A stretch of DNA of 53,566 bases. Origin: an uncultured Prevotellaceae bacterium. Lineage in GTDB: Bacteria; Bacteroidota; Bacteroidia; Bacteroidales; Bacteroidaceae. The notes below the pieces were generated by a model. The model saw only the letters and a list, made by a program, of their open reading frames with translations. It did no database searches and was not told the DNA's origin. This document shows positions 31,546 to 40,164 of the stretch, one piece after another (the stretch's first letter is position 1; each line of letters begins with the position of its first letter). The translations under genes were made by a program, and so were the position numbers. The DNA is taken from positions 1 through 53,566 of the forward strand of contig ONCZ01000034.1 of NCBI GenBank assembly GCA_900316445.1, written 5' to 3'.

Positions 31546-32615
31546 TGAGAAGACTTTCGTTATGTATCATATTGACAGCGAGCGTGTTGGCTGCGTCTGC
31601 GCAAGTATCGGTAGAGGCTGTTATTGACTCTATCCAGATCTTCGTCGGACAGCAGGCACATGTAACGCTGACAGCTACGGCCAAGGAGAATGCGAAGGTG
31701 GAGTTTCCGCAGTTCAAACCTATGGAGTACATTACCCCAGGTGTGGAGGTGCTCGACAGGCAAGAGCTCGAACAGCAGCCGCAGGACAATGGCTTTGTGT
31801 CTCGTTCGATGGTCTATACGATGACCTCGTTCGACGATACACTCTATTATATCCCGCCGATGACGGTGAAGATCGACGGCAAGCCCTATAAGAGCAAGAG
31901 TTTGGCGCTGAAGGTGCTGACCATCGAGGTGGACACCCTCCATGCTGAGCAGTTCTTTGGTCCCAAGGATGTGCAGGACAATCCCTTCCAATGGAGTGAC
32001 TGGAGCCTGCCGTTCTGGCTGAGTGTATTGATGCTTGTCTTGCTGGCCGTTACCTATTATTTCTACCTCCGGTTGCGTGATAACAAGCCGATTATCAGTC
32101 ACATACGTATTGTCAAGCGCTTGTTGCCGCATCAAAAGGCGATGAAGGAGATTGAGCAGATCAAGGCCGACAAGATGGTGTCCTCAGAGAACTCGAAGGA
32201 GTACTACACGAAACTGACGGATACCCTCCGTAAATATATAGAGGAACGCTATGGTTTTAATGCGATGGAGATGACCAGCAGTGAGATCATCGAGAAGCTG
32301 ATGGCCTCGCAGGACCAGAAGGCCCTCGACGAACTGCGTCAGCTCTTTACGACGGCAGACCTCGTGAAGTTCGCCAAGTATTCAACGCTGATCAATGAAA
32401 ACGATGCGAACCTTGTCAACGCCATCGACTTCATTAACCAGACCAAGTTGGAGAATGTGCCTGTGGAAGAGACGGTGAAGCCGCAGCTCTCCGAGGAAGA
32501 CCAGCGTTCGCAGAAAACGCGCCGTGTGTTGAAGTACTTCATCACCGCCATCGCTGTCGTCTGTCTGGCTTTATTCGCCTACGTGGTCTATACATTGTAT
32601 ATGTTGTTAGTGTAA
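31545..32615 (+). CDS. Bat-operon membrane protein (signal peptide, beta domain, two TM)
   Basis: The protein has 356 residues. It has a signal peptide (MRRLSLCIILTASVLAASAQ) and a beta-sandwich similar to the first BatD repeat (VSVEAVIDSIQIFVGQQAHV, YYIPPMTVKIDGKPYKSKSL). A transmembrane helix lies at about residues 150-170, followed by a cytoplasmic helical domain (EYYTKLTDTLRKYIEERYG, typical of the BatD/DUF4381 tail) and a final transmembrane helix. It lies between DUF58 and batA, its usual place in Bacteroidota Bat operons. Confidence 0.8.
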   Translation: MRRLSLCIILTASVLAASAQVSVEAVIDSIQIFVGQQAHVTLTATAKENAKVEFPQFKPMEYITPGVEVLDRQELEQQPQDNGFVSRSMVYTMTSFDDTLYYIPPMTVKIDGKPYKSKSLALKVLTIEVDTLHAEQFFGPKDVQDNPFQWSDWSLPFWLSVLMLVLLAVTYYFYLRLRDNKPIISHIRIVKRLLPHQKAMKEIEQIKADKMVSSENSKEYYTKLTDTLRKYIEERYGFNAMEMTSSEIIEKLMASQDQKALDELRQLFTTADLVKFAKYSTLINENDANLVNAIDFINQTKLENVPVEETVKPQLSEEDQRSQKTRRVLKYFITAIAVVCLALFAYVVYTLYMLLV

Positions 32616-32640
32616 TTTGGGAATTTAGGGAAATTAAGAA

Positions 32641-33639
32641 ATGGAATTTGCCAATAAAGAATATCTGCTGTTGCTCCTGCTGATCATCCCGTACCTCATC
32701 TGGTATGTGATGTACAGGAAGAAGACAGAGCCCACTATGCGGATGAGCGACACGTATGCTTTCCGTTATGCGCCTCGCAGTTGGAAGGTGACGCTGATGC
32801 CGCTCTCTATGCTGCTGCGTATCCTGGCCTTCACGATGACCGTCCTGGTGCTGGCTCGTCCTCAGACACATAATTCGTGGAGCAATAAATCCATTGAGGG
32901 TATCGACATCATGTTGGCGATGGACGTCTCCACCAGTATGCTGGCGGAAGACCTGAAACCGAACCGTATCGAAGCAGCCAAGCAGGTGGCCTCGGAGTTC
33001 ATCGCAGGTCGTCCGGATGATAACATCGGTCTCTCCATCTTCGCAGGTGAAGCCTTCACACAGTGTCCGATGACCACAGACCACGCGTCGCTGCTGAATA
33101 TGTTGCAGAATGTGCGTACGGATATCGCTGCCCGTGGACTGATTGAGGACGGTACTGCCATTGGTATGGGACTGGCCAATGCCGTCTCCCGTCTGAAAGA
33201 GTCGAAGGCGAAGAGTAAGGTGGTCATCCTGCTGACGGATGGCTCGAACAACCGAGGTGACATCTCTCCGATGACGGCTGCTGAGATTGCCAGGAGTTTA
33301 GGTATCCGTGTCTATACCATCGGCGTGGGAACGAACAATGTGGCACCTTATCCCATGCCTGTGGCTGGTGGTGTGCAGTATGTGAACATCCCTGTGGAGA
33401 TCGATACGAAGACGCTCTCGGAGATTGCTGCTGCAACGGAGGGTGATTTCTATCGTGCTACGAACACTAAAGAACTGCGTAAAATCTACAAGGAGATTGA
33501 TCAGTTGGAGAAGAGTAAGCTCAATGTGAAGACATTCAGCAAGCGTTATGAGGCCTATCAGCCTTTTGCCCTTGTGGCTGTCATCGCCCTGCTGCTCGAG
33601 ATCCTCTTGCGTATCACCATCTTCCGTCGCATCCCATAA
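32641..33639 (+). CDS. batA: BatA von Willebrand factor A protein
   Basis: The protein has 332 residues. Two N-terminal hydrophobic segments (about residues 8-24 and 55-75) are followed by a VWA domain with the complete MIDAS DxSxS as DVSTS (about residue 94), the Thr in EDGTAIGMG and the Asp in LLTDGSNNRGD. A C-terminal transmembrane helix ends the protein. BatA proteins present their VWA domain at the inner membrane and are implicated in aerotolerance in Bacteroides. Confidence 0.93.
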   Translation: MEFANKEYLLLLLLIIPYLIWYVMYRKKTEPTMRMSDTYAFRYAPRSWKVTLMPLSMLLRILAFTMTVLVLARPQTHNSWSNKSIEGIDIMLAMDVSTSMLAEDLKPNRIEAAKQVASEFIAGRPDDNIGLSIFAGEAFTQCPMTTDHASLLNMLQNVRTDIAARGLIEDGTAIGMGLANAVSRLKESKAKSKVVILLTDGSNNRGDISPMTAAEIARSLGIRVYTIGVGTNNVAPYPMPVAGGVQYVNIPVEIDTKTLSEIAAATEGDFYRATNTKELRKIYKEIDQLEKSKLNVKTFSKRYEAYQPFALVAVIALLLEILLRITIFRRIP

Positions 33640-33680
33640 ATAGTAAATCTTAAATTCGTAAATCGTAAATATTTATTGTC

Positions 33681-35438
33681 GTGTTTAGATTTGAAGACCC
33701 CATATATCTCTGGCTGCTGGTGCTGATACCCATATTGGCATTCGTCAGATTCATATCATACAGAAACCAGCGTAAACGCCTGCGCAAGTTTGGTGATCCG
33801 TCGCTGTTGAAAGAACTGATGCCTGATGTGTCGCGTTTCCGTCCGTCTGTGAAGTTCTGGGTGTTGCTGGGTGCTTTGGCACTGCTCATCGTGATGCTGG
33901 CACGTCCACAGTTAGGTACGAAGATCAGTCACGAGAAGCGCGTGGGCATAGAGACCATCATCGCGTTGGACATCAGTAACTCTATGTTGGCGGAGGACAT
34001 CATCCCCAGTCGTCTGGATCGTAGTAAGATGATGATAGAGAATCTGGTAGACCACTTCACTAACGACAAGATCGGCCTGATTGTGTTTGCGGGCGATGCC
34101 TTTGTGCAGCTTCCCATCACCAGCGACTATGTGTCTGCAAAGATGTTCCTGTCGAGCATCGACCCGTCGATGATGGCAACCCAGGGTACGGATATCGCCC
34201 GTGCCATCGAGATGGCCACCCATAGTTTTACTCAGGAAGAAGGTATCGGCAAGGCCATCATCGTCATCACCGATGGTGAGGACCACGAGGGTGGGGCACT
34301 CGAAGCGGCTGAGGCTGCAAAGGATGAGGGTATGCGTGTCTATGTATTGGGTGTAGGTTCCACCAATGGCGCGCCCATCCCCATCTCTGGTACAGGCAAC
34401 TATATGACGGACCGTTCTGGCAACACTGTGATGTCTGCCCTTAATGAAGATATGTGTAAGCAGGTGGCACAGGCTGGTGGAGGCGCTTATATTCATGTCG
34501 AGAACAACAGCGCTGCCCAGCAGCAGTTGGATAGTGAACTCGACAAGCTGGCAAAGAAAGAGACCTCTACGACTGTTTACAGCGACTTCGACGAACAGTT
34601 CCAGGCTGTGGGCATCCTCGTGTTGCTCCTGCTCATCATCGAGATCTGCATCCTCGACCGTCGTAATCCGTTGCTCAAGCGAATCTCGCTATTTAGGAGA
34701 GAAGGAGTAAGGAGAGAAGGAGAAAGTAGGAATCTTAAAGCGCTTCTTTTGGTATTCTACTTACTCCTGACTCCTTCTCTCCTTACTCCTGCTTTTGCTC
34801 AGACCGACCGTCAGTATATCCGTCAAGGCAACAAACTCTTCCGCAGTGGTGACTATCCCAATGCAGAGGTGTCTTATCGTAAGGCCATTGAGAAGAATCC
34901 CAAGAATCCGCAGGCTGTGTTTAACTTGGGCAATGCCCTGATGGCGCAGAAGAAAGATTCTGCGGCTGTGGTGCAGTTTGAGAATGCCTCGAAGTTGGAG
35001 ACAAACCCCTTGCGTAAGGCAAAGGCCTTCCATAATATGGGTGTGGTCTGCCAGTCGCATAAGATGTATGGTGAGGCCATCGAGGCCTACAAGAATGCCC
35101 TCCGTCTGAACCCCGCTGACAACGAGACGCGTTATAACCTCGTGCTCTGCAAGCATCAACAGCAGAAACAGCAACAGAATCAGCAAAACCAGCAGGGTGG
35201 TGGCAACGACGACAAGAAGCAGGACGATAAGAAAGACCAGCAGAAGCAGGATCAGCAGAAAGATCAAAAAGATCAGCAAGACGACAAGAAACAGCAGGAG
35301 CAGCAAAAGCCCCAGATGAGTAAGGAGAATGCTGAACAACTGTTGAATGCCGCCATCCAGAATGAGAAGCAGACGCAGGATAAGTTGCAGAAAGCCCAAC
35401 AGCAGCCCCAGCGTCGCGCTATCCAGAAGAACTGGTGA
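33681..35438 (+). CDS. batB: BatB-BatC fusion (VWA + TPR) joined by a palindrome
   Basis: The protein has 585 residues and starts at GTG 33681 (MFRFEDPIYLWLL, the normal BatB start). Residues 1-330 are BatB: transmembrane helices, VWA MIDAS DISNSM at about residue 97, then a helix at about 310-328. Residues 339-370 are encoded by the palindrome 34695-34791 and read RREGVRREGESRN then ALLLVFYLLLTPSLLTPAFA, a signal-peptide-like stretch. BatC follows with TPR repeats (PNAEVSYRKAIEKNPKNPQA) and a Gln/Lys/Asp-rich tail. batB and batC are usually separate genes. Cleavage after AFAQ could still release BatC to the periplasm. Confidence 0.9.
   Translation: MFRFEDPIYLWLLVLIPILAFVRFISYRNQRKRLRKFGDPSLLKELMPDVSRFRPSVKFWVLLGALALLIVMLARPQLGTKISHEKRVGIETIIALDISNSMLAEDIIPSRLDRSKMMIENLVDHFTNDKIGLIVFAGDAFVQLPITSDYVSAKMFLSSIDPSMMATQGTDIARAIEMATHSFTQEEGIGKAIIVITDGEDHEGGALEAAEAAKDEGMRVYVLGVGSTNGAPIPISGTGNYMTDRSGNTVMSALNEDMCKQVAQAGGGAYIHVENNSAAQQQLDSELDKLAKKETSTTVYSDFDEQFQAVGILVLLLLIIEICILDRRNPLLKRISLFRREGVRREGESRNLKALLLVFYLLLTPSLLTPAFAQTDRQYIRQGNKLFRSGDYPNAEVSYRKAIEKNPKNPQAVFNLGNALMAQKKDSAAVVQFENASKLETNPLRKAKAFHNMGVVCQSHKMYGEAIEAYKNALRLNPADNETRYNLVLCKHQQQKQQQNQQNQQGGGNDDKKQDDKKDQQKQDQQKDQKDQQDDKKQQEQQKPQMSKENAEQLLNAAIQNEKQTQDKLQKAQQQPQRRAIQKNW
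34695..34791. repeat. 97-nt palindrome at the BatB/BatC joint, copy 1
   Basis: AGGAGTAAGGAGAGAAGGAG (34703-34722) is perfectly complementary to 34771-34790. The whole 97-nt block is 94/97 identical to 37330-37426 and is read in the same frame. Confidence 0.9.
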
Positions 35439-35440
35439 TG

Positions 35441-35559
35441 TAAAGGTGAAAAAGTGAAAAGGTGAAAAAGTGAGAATAATGAGTATTATAAGAATAATAA
35501 GGTTAAGGGTATTGGTGATAAGTGTTTCACTTTTTCACCTTTTCACCCTTTCACCTTTA
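35441..35559. repeat. Palindrome spanning the batD leader and signal peptide
   Basis: The left arm 35441-35473 lies in the leader and the right arm 35527-35559 lies inside the batD signal-peptide codons. The arms match inversely at 31 of 33 positions and consist of GTGAAAAA-like octads. Confidence 0.85.
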
Positions 35560-38121
35560 TTTGCGCAGACATTGACGGGCTCTGCTCCTTCCCATGTAGC
35601 CGTGGGTGAGCAGTTCCGCCTGACTTATACTGTCAATACACAGAATGCCACCGACTTCCGGGCTGGTGACATTCCTGGTGAGTTGGAAGTGCTCATAGGC
35701 CCCAACCGTTCTATGCAGTCGAGCTATCAGATGATCAACGGTCACACTAGTTCGTCGTCATCCATCACCTATACCTATATCGTCTGTGCCACGAAGAACG
35801 GTTCCTTCACCATCCCTCCTGCCCACGTTGTGGTGGGTGGCAAGACCATCGCCTCTAATGCGCTGAATATCAAGGTGAGTGGTTCGCCTCAGGCAAGTTC
35901 TGGTTCAGGAGGGTCCCCTCGTCAGCATCGTCAGGACGAGCAAGGGGAAATCCGAGATGCGGGCAGTCAGATATCCGGTTCCGACCTTTTCATCAAGGTC
36001 AGCGCCAACAAGAAGCGCGTCTATGAACAGGAGCCCATCCTCCTTACCTATAAGGTCTACACCCTTGTGGGACTGACCAGTCTGCGTGGTGATATGCCCG
36101 ACTTGAAGAGTTTCTATACCCAAGAGGTTAGTCTGCCCTCACAGAAGAGCTTCTCTATTGAGACCTTCAACGGACGTCCTTATCGGACTACCACTTGGAG
36201 CCAGTACGTAATGTTTCCTCAGATGACGGGCAAGCTTCAGATTCCCAGCATCACCTTCGAGGGCATCGTCGTACAGCAGAATCGCAACATCGATCCCTTC
36301 GAGGCGTTCTTCAATGGAGGCTCTGGCTATATCGAGGTGAAGAAGAAAATCATCGCCCCAGGTATTGATATCGAGGTGGATCCCCTGCCTGAGCGACCTG
36401 CTGGCTTCTCTGGCGGCGTTGGTCATTTCACAGTCTCTGCTTCGTTGAACAAGACGGAGACCAAGGCCAACGATCCCGTTTCAGTGCGCATTACTGTCAG
36501 TGGTACGGGTAATCTGAAACTCGTCAAGCAGCCTCAGATTGAGTTGCCCAAGGACTTCGACAAATACGAGCCGAAGGTGACTGACAAGACAAAACTGACC
36601 ACAGCGGGCATCGAGGGCTCGATGATCTACGACATCCTCATCGTGCCTCGTCATCAGGGTCACTATGAGATTCCTCCTGTCAGCTTGACCTATTTCGATA
36701 CGACTTCCAAGACCTATAGGACCGTTACCAGCGAGCCTCTGACGCTTGATGTAGCGAAGGGTTCCGGTCCTGGTGCGATGAGTGACTACTCTGGTCAGCA
36801 GGATCTGCAGGAACTGAGTCGTGACATCCGTTATATCAAGACGGGCGACGTACGCCAGCAGGGCATTGACGAGTTCTTCTTTGGTTCTACGGCTTATTGG
36901 GTCACATTAGCCATTATGGCCCTCGTGTTCATCTCGCTGTTCGTCATCTTCCGCCAGCGTGCCATTGAGAATGCCAACGTCACCAAACGTCGTGCAGGCA
37001 AGGCGAACAAGGTGGCCACGAAGCGTCTGAAGAAGGCCTCGAAGCTGATGGCCGACAACAAACCTGGTGAGTTCTACGATGAGGTGCTTCGTGCCCTCTG
37101 GGGTTATGTTGGCGACAAACTCAACATCCCTGTGGAACAACTCTCTCACGATAACATCAGCCAGCGTCTCAGCGACCGTGGAGTGGGTGAGGAGACCATT
37201 GCCCAGTTCATCGGAGCCCTTGATGAGTGTGAGTTTGAGCGTTATGCCCCAGGTGATTCTAAGGGAAATATGAATAAGGTATATGAAAAGGCAATGATGG
37301 CCATTGAACAGATTGAGGGAAGGATGAAAAGGAGAGAAGGAGTAAGGAGAGAAGGAGAAAGTAGGAATCCTAAAGCGCTTCTTTTGGTATTCTACTTACT
37401 ACTTACTCCTTCTCTCCTTACTCCTGTTTCTGCTGTGACCAAGGCTGAGGCCGACAGTTCTTACGTCCGCGGACAGTACCAGCAGGCCATCGCCCAGTAT
37501 GAGGCTCTGCTGAAACAAGGTGCCAGTGCCGACCTCTATTACAATCTCGGCAATGCCTATTATCGCACGGAGAACATCCCTGAGGCTGTGCTCAACTATG
37601 AGCGGGCCATATTGCTCTCACCTGGCGATCGTGACATCCGCTTCAACCTGCAGATAGCCCGTTCGAAGACCTTTGATAAGATTGTGCCAGAGTCTGAGAT
37701 GTTCTTCGTCACTTGGTACCGTTCGCTTGTCAGTATGATGAGTGTCGACGCTTGGGCACGTACTGCCCTTGTAGCGCTCGCCCTCACTATCATCCTTTTG
37801 CTGGTCTATCTCTTCTCTGAGAGGATCTGGCTGCGCAAGGCGGGTTTCTTCGGAGGCGTGGCATTGCTTCTGCTCTTCATGGGAGCCAACATCTTCGCCT
37901 GGCAGCAGAAGAAAGACCTGCTCAACCGTAAGGGTGCCATCATCTTCGCCCCAGCGGTGACTGTGAAGAGTACGCCTGCCGCCAATGGCACCGACCTGTT
38001 CATCCTCCACGAGGGTACGAAGGTGGTCATCACTGACGGCTCGATGAAGGAGTGGAAGGAGATTCGCCTCGCCGACGGTAAGGAGGGATGGATTGAGAGT
38101 AAACATATTAGAGTGATATAA
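35479..38121 (+). CDS. batD: BatD-BatE fusion (BatD + TPR + SH3) joined by a palindrome
   Basis: The protein has 880 residues from ATG 35479; a GTG at 35470 is also possible. The signal peptide ends SLFHLFTLSPLFAQ and its codons are the right arm of a palindrome. The BatD beta-domains follow (about 35-470, with DLFIKVSANKKRVYEQEPI), a transmembrane helix at about 475-495 and a helical tail. Residues 618-649 come from the second 97-nt palindrome (RREGVRREGESRN then LLLVFYLLLTPSLLTPVSA). BatE then has TPRs (SSYVRGQYQQAIAQYEALL), two transmembrane helices and a C-terminal SH3 domain (TVKSTPAANGTDLFILHEGT). batD and batE are normally separate genes. Confidence 0.9.
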   Translation: MSIIRIIRLRVLVISVSLFHLFTLSPLFAQTLTGSAPSHVAVGEQFRLTYTVNTQNATDFRAGDIPGELEVLIGPNRSMQSSYQMINGHTSSSSSITYTYIVCATKNGSFTIPPAHVVVGGKTIASNALNIKVSGSPQASSGSGGSPRQHRQDEQGEIRDAGSQISGSDLFIKVSANKKRVYEQEPILLTYKVYTLVGLTSLRGDMPDLKSFYTQEVSLPSQKSFSIETFNGRPYRTTTWSQYVMFPQMTGKLQIPSITFEGIVVQQNRNIDPFEAFFNGGSGYIEVKKKIIAPGIDIEVDPLPERPAGFSGGVGHFTVSASLNKTETKANDPVSVRITVSGTGNLKLVKQPQIELPKDFDKYEPKVTDKTKLTTAGIEGSMIYDILIVPRHQGHYEIPPVSLTYFDTTSKTYRTVTSEPLTLDVAKGSGPGAMSDYSGQQDLQELSRDIRYIKTGDVRQQGIDEFFFGSTAYWVTLAIMALVFISLFVIFRQRAIENANVTKRRAGKANKVATKRLKKASKLMADNKPGEFYDEVLRALWGYVGDKLNIPVEQLSHDNISQRLSDRGVGEETIAQFIGALDECEFERYAPGDSKGNMNKVYEKAMMAIEQIEGRMKRREGVRREGESRNPKALLLVFYLLLTPSLLTPVSAVTKAEADSSYVRGQYQQAIAQYEALLKQGASADLYYNLGNAYYRTENIPEAVLNYERAILLSPGDRDIRFNLQIARSKTFDKIVPESEMFFVTWYRSLVSMMSVDAWARTALVALALTIILLLVYLFSERIWLRKAGFFGGVALLLLFMGANIFAWQQKKDLLNRKGAIIFAPAVTVKSTPAANGTDLFILHEGTKVVITDGSMKEWKEIRLADGKEGWIESKHIRVI
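37330..37426. repeat. 97-nt palindrome at the BatD/BatE joint, copy 2
   Basis: The block has the same length and frame as 34695-34791, with only three differences. Its arms pair over AGGAGTAAGGAGAGAAGGAG and its complement, with a duplicated TAAGTAG on the right side. Confidence 0.9.
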
Positions 38122-38124
38122 ACG

Positions 38125-38844
38125 ATGCTGACTGATCTGCTCTTAGCTGCCGAAAGTGTCGGCACAGAACTTATCGAACTCGATAAGCAGTGGTTGCTTG
38201 CCGTCAATGGCAGCGACTCGCTCTATCTCGACCGTGTGGCTCACGTGCTCACGACGGCACTCACCTGGCTGCCGCTTTATCTCAGCCTGTTCTATATCGT
38301 CGTCCGAAACAATGAGAACTTCCGCAAGGTGCTTTGTGTGCTTGCCGGCGCGGGTCTCTGTGTGCTGCTGGCTGGTTCCGTGGACGATCTGATTGTCAAG
38401 CCCACAGTGGCACGATGGAGACCTACGCACGATCCGGAGATAGGTCTGCTGGTAGATATCGTCGATGGCTATCGTGGGGGCAACTACGGTTTCTTCTCTG
38501 CCCACGCGGCCAACACATTCAGCATCGCCATCTATTTCTGCTGGCTCATCCGCAGTCGTATGCTCTCCCTCGCCCTTATCATCTGGTCGTTCACCAACTG
38601 CTGGACACGTATGTATCTGGGTGTCCACTTCCCAGGTGACATCCTCGTGGGACTGACTTGGGGCTTCATCGTGGGCAGCTTCGCCTATTACGTCTATTAT
38701 CGTCTCACGCGCAAGATGACCTCCCAGCGACATTTCATCTCTACCAAATACACATCGACGGGCTATGAACGATCCCACTGCGACATTCCTATAACAGTAC
38801 TCGTTTTCACCCTCATTTACGCCTTGATAAAGGCCTGCATTTAA
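38125..38844 (+). CDS. PAP2 family membrane phosphatase
   Basis: The protein has 239 residues and about five transmembrane helices. The acid-phosphatase motifs are KPTVARWRP (K-x6-RP, from about residue 92), FFSAHAANT (an SAH variant of PSGH) and RMYLGVHFPGD (R-x5-H-x3-D). Family members dephosphorylate lipid phosphates such as undecaprenyl pyrophosphate or phosphatidate. It starts 3 nt after batDE, so it is probably on the bat transcript. The substrate is not known. Confidence 0.9.
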   Translation: MLTDLLLAAESVGTELIELDKQWLLAVNGSDSLYLDRVAHVLTTALTWLPLYLSLFYIVVRNNENFRKVLCVLAGAGLCVLLAGSVDDLIVKPTVARWRPTHDPEIGLLVDIVDGYRGGNYGFFSAHAANTFSIAIYFCWLIRSRMLSLALIIWSFTNCWTRMYLGVHFPGDILVGLTWGFIVGSFAYYVYYRLTRKMTSQRHFISTKYTSTGYERSHCDIPITVLVFTLIYALIKACI

Positions 38845-38874
38845 TGTCTTAATTTTTTAATTTTATAATTTTTA

Positions 38875-40152
38875 ATGCCCGATCCTCGACATATCCACAT
38901 CAGTGACTATCAATATGACCTGCCTGACGAGCGTATCGCCAAGTTCCCTGTGGCGCGTCGTGACCAGTCTAAACTCCTTATATATAATAAAGGTGTAGTA
39001 GGGGAGGATGTGTTCTTCCATCTGCCCGACTATCTGCCGAAGGGAGCGCTGATGGTGTTCAACAATACGAAGGTGATCCAGGCCCGGATGCACTTCCGCA
39101 AGGCTGATGCCAACGGCGAGCATACTGGTGCCCTCATCGAGGTGTTCCTGCTCGAACCAGCAGAACCTGCCGACTACGAACAGATGTTCCAGACCACAGG
39201 CCACTGTGCCTGGTACTGTCTGGTGGGCAATCTGAAGAAATGGAAGGAAGGCACGCTGACAAGGACATTGAACATTGAAAATGGAATACTGACCATTAAG
39301 GCTACACGTGGCCCCATTCACGGCACCTCCCACCGCATCGACTTTGAATGGAATGGAGACGTAAGTTTCGCCACCATCATCGATATGATGGGCGAACTGC
39401 CGATTCCGCCCTATCTCAATCGTGAGACTCAGGACAGCGACAAGACGACCTATCAGACCGTCTACTCAAAGATCAAGGGCAGTGTGGCAGCCCCAACGGC
39501 AGGCCTTCATTTCACTCCAGAGGTGTTGGCTGATCTGGATGCCCACGGCATCGAGCGCGAAGAGCTGACCCTCCATGTGGGTGCTGGCACGTTTAAGCCC
39601 GTCAAGAGTGAGGAGATGGAGGGTCACGAGATGCACACGGAATACATCAGCGTGCGTCGTGAGACCATCACCAAACTCCTCAATCACGATTGTCAGGCCA
39701 TTGCCGTTGGTACCACCAGTGTGCGCACCCTCGAAAGCCTCTACTATATGGGCCTCAAAATCCTCGCCAATCCTGACCTCACCGAAGACCAGCTCCACGT
39801 CTCCCAATGGGAGCCGTATCACAATGGGGACTGTCCCCTCTGTGAGCAGCGCAGCGAATTACAGGGGGACTGTCCCCAGTGTGATACCCAGCGCTCTTTG
39901 CAGGCTCTCGCTTCCTGGATGGATGCCCATCATCTCGAAGTCCTCCACGCCAGCACCCAGATCATCATCTGCCCAGGCTACGACTACAAGATCGTCCGTA
40001 TGCTTGTCACGAACTTCCACCAGCCTCAGTCCACGCTCCTGCTTCTCGTGAGTGCCTTCGTGGGTGGCGACTGGCGCAAGATCTACGACTATGCTTTGTC
40101 TCACGACTTCCGCTTCCTCAGCTACGGTGATTCCTCCCTGCTCATTCCCTAA
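38875..40152 (+). CDS. queA: tRNA preQ1(34) S-adenosylmethionine ribosyltransferase-isomerase, with a repeat-encoded insert
   Basis: The enzyme makes epoxyqueuosine in tRNA from preQ1 and the ribosyl part of SAM. The protein has 425 residues, longer than E. coli QueA (about 356). Motifs are YDLPDERIAKFPVARRDQSKLL, APTAGLHFTPEVL, LHVGAGTFKPV, TTSVRTLESL and STQIIICPGY. An insert at about residues 316-336 (GDCPLCEQRSELQGDCPQC) is encoded by two copies of GGGGACTGTCCCC. The two CxxC pairs imitate a zinc ribbon but are explained by the repeat. Confidence 0.95.
   Translation: MPDPRHIHISDYQYDLPDERIAKFPVARRDQSKLLIYNKGVVGEDVFFHLPDYLPKGALMVFNNTKVIQARMHFRKADANGEHTGALIEVFLLEPAEPADYEQMFQTTGHCAWYCLVGNLKKWKEGTLTRTLNIENGILTIKATRGPIHGTSHRIDFEWNGDVSFATIIDMMGELPIPPYLNRETQDSDKTTYQTVYSKIKGSVAAPTAGLHFTPEVLADLDAHGIEREELTLHVGAGTFKPVKSEEMEGHEMHTEYISVRRETITKLLNHDCQAIAVGTTSVRTLESLYYMGLKILANPDLTEDQLHVSQWEPYHNGDCPLCEQRSELQGDCPQCDTQRSLQALASWMDAHHLEVLHASTQIIICPGYDYKIVRMLVTNFHQPQSTLLLLVSAFVGGDWRKIYDYALSHDFRFLSYGDSSLLIP
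39826..39877. repeat. Twin GGGGACTGTCCCC palindromes inside queA
   Basis: GGGGACTGTCCCC occurs at 39826-39838 and 39865-39877, 39 nt apart, so both are read in the same frame (GDCP). The tract lies in a loop where other QueA proteins vary. Confidence 0.85.
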
Positions 40153-40164
40153 ACTTAAAACCAT

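Noticed and set aside
39838-39877. A zinc ribbon in QueA
   Set aside because: The two CxxC pairs come from two copies of one 13-nt palindrome read in the same frame, so a selected metal site is not the simplest view.
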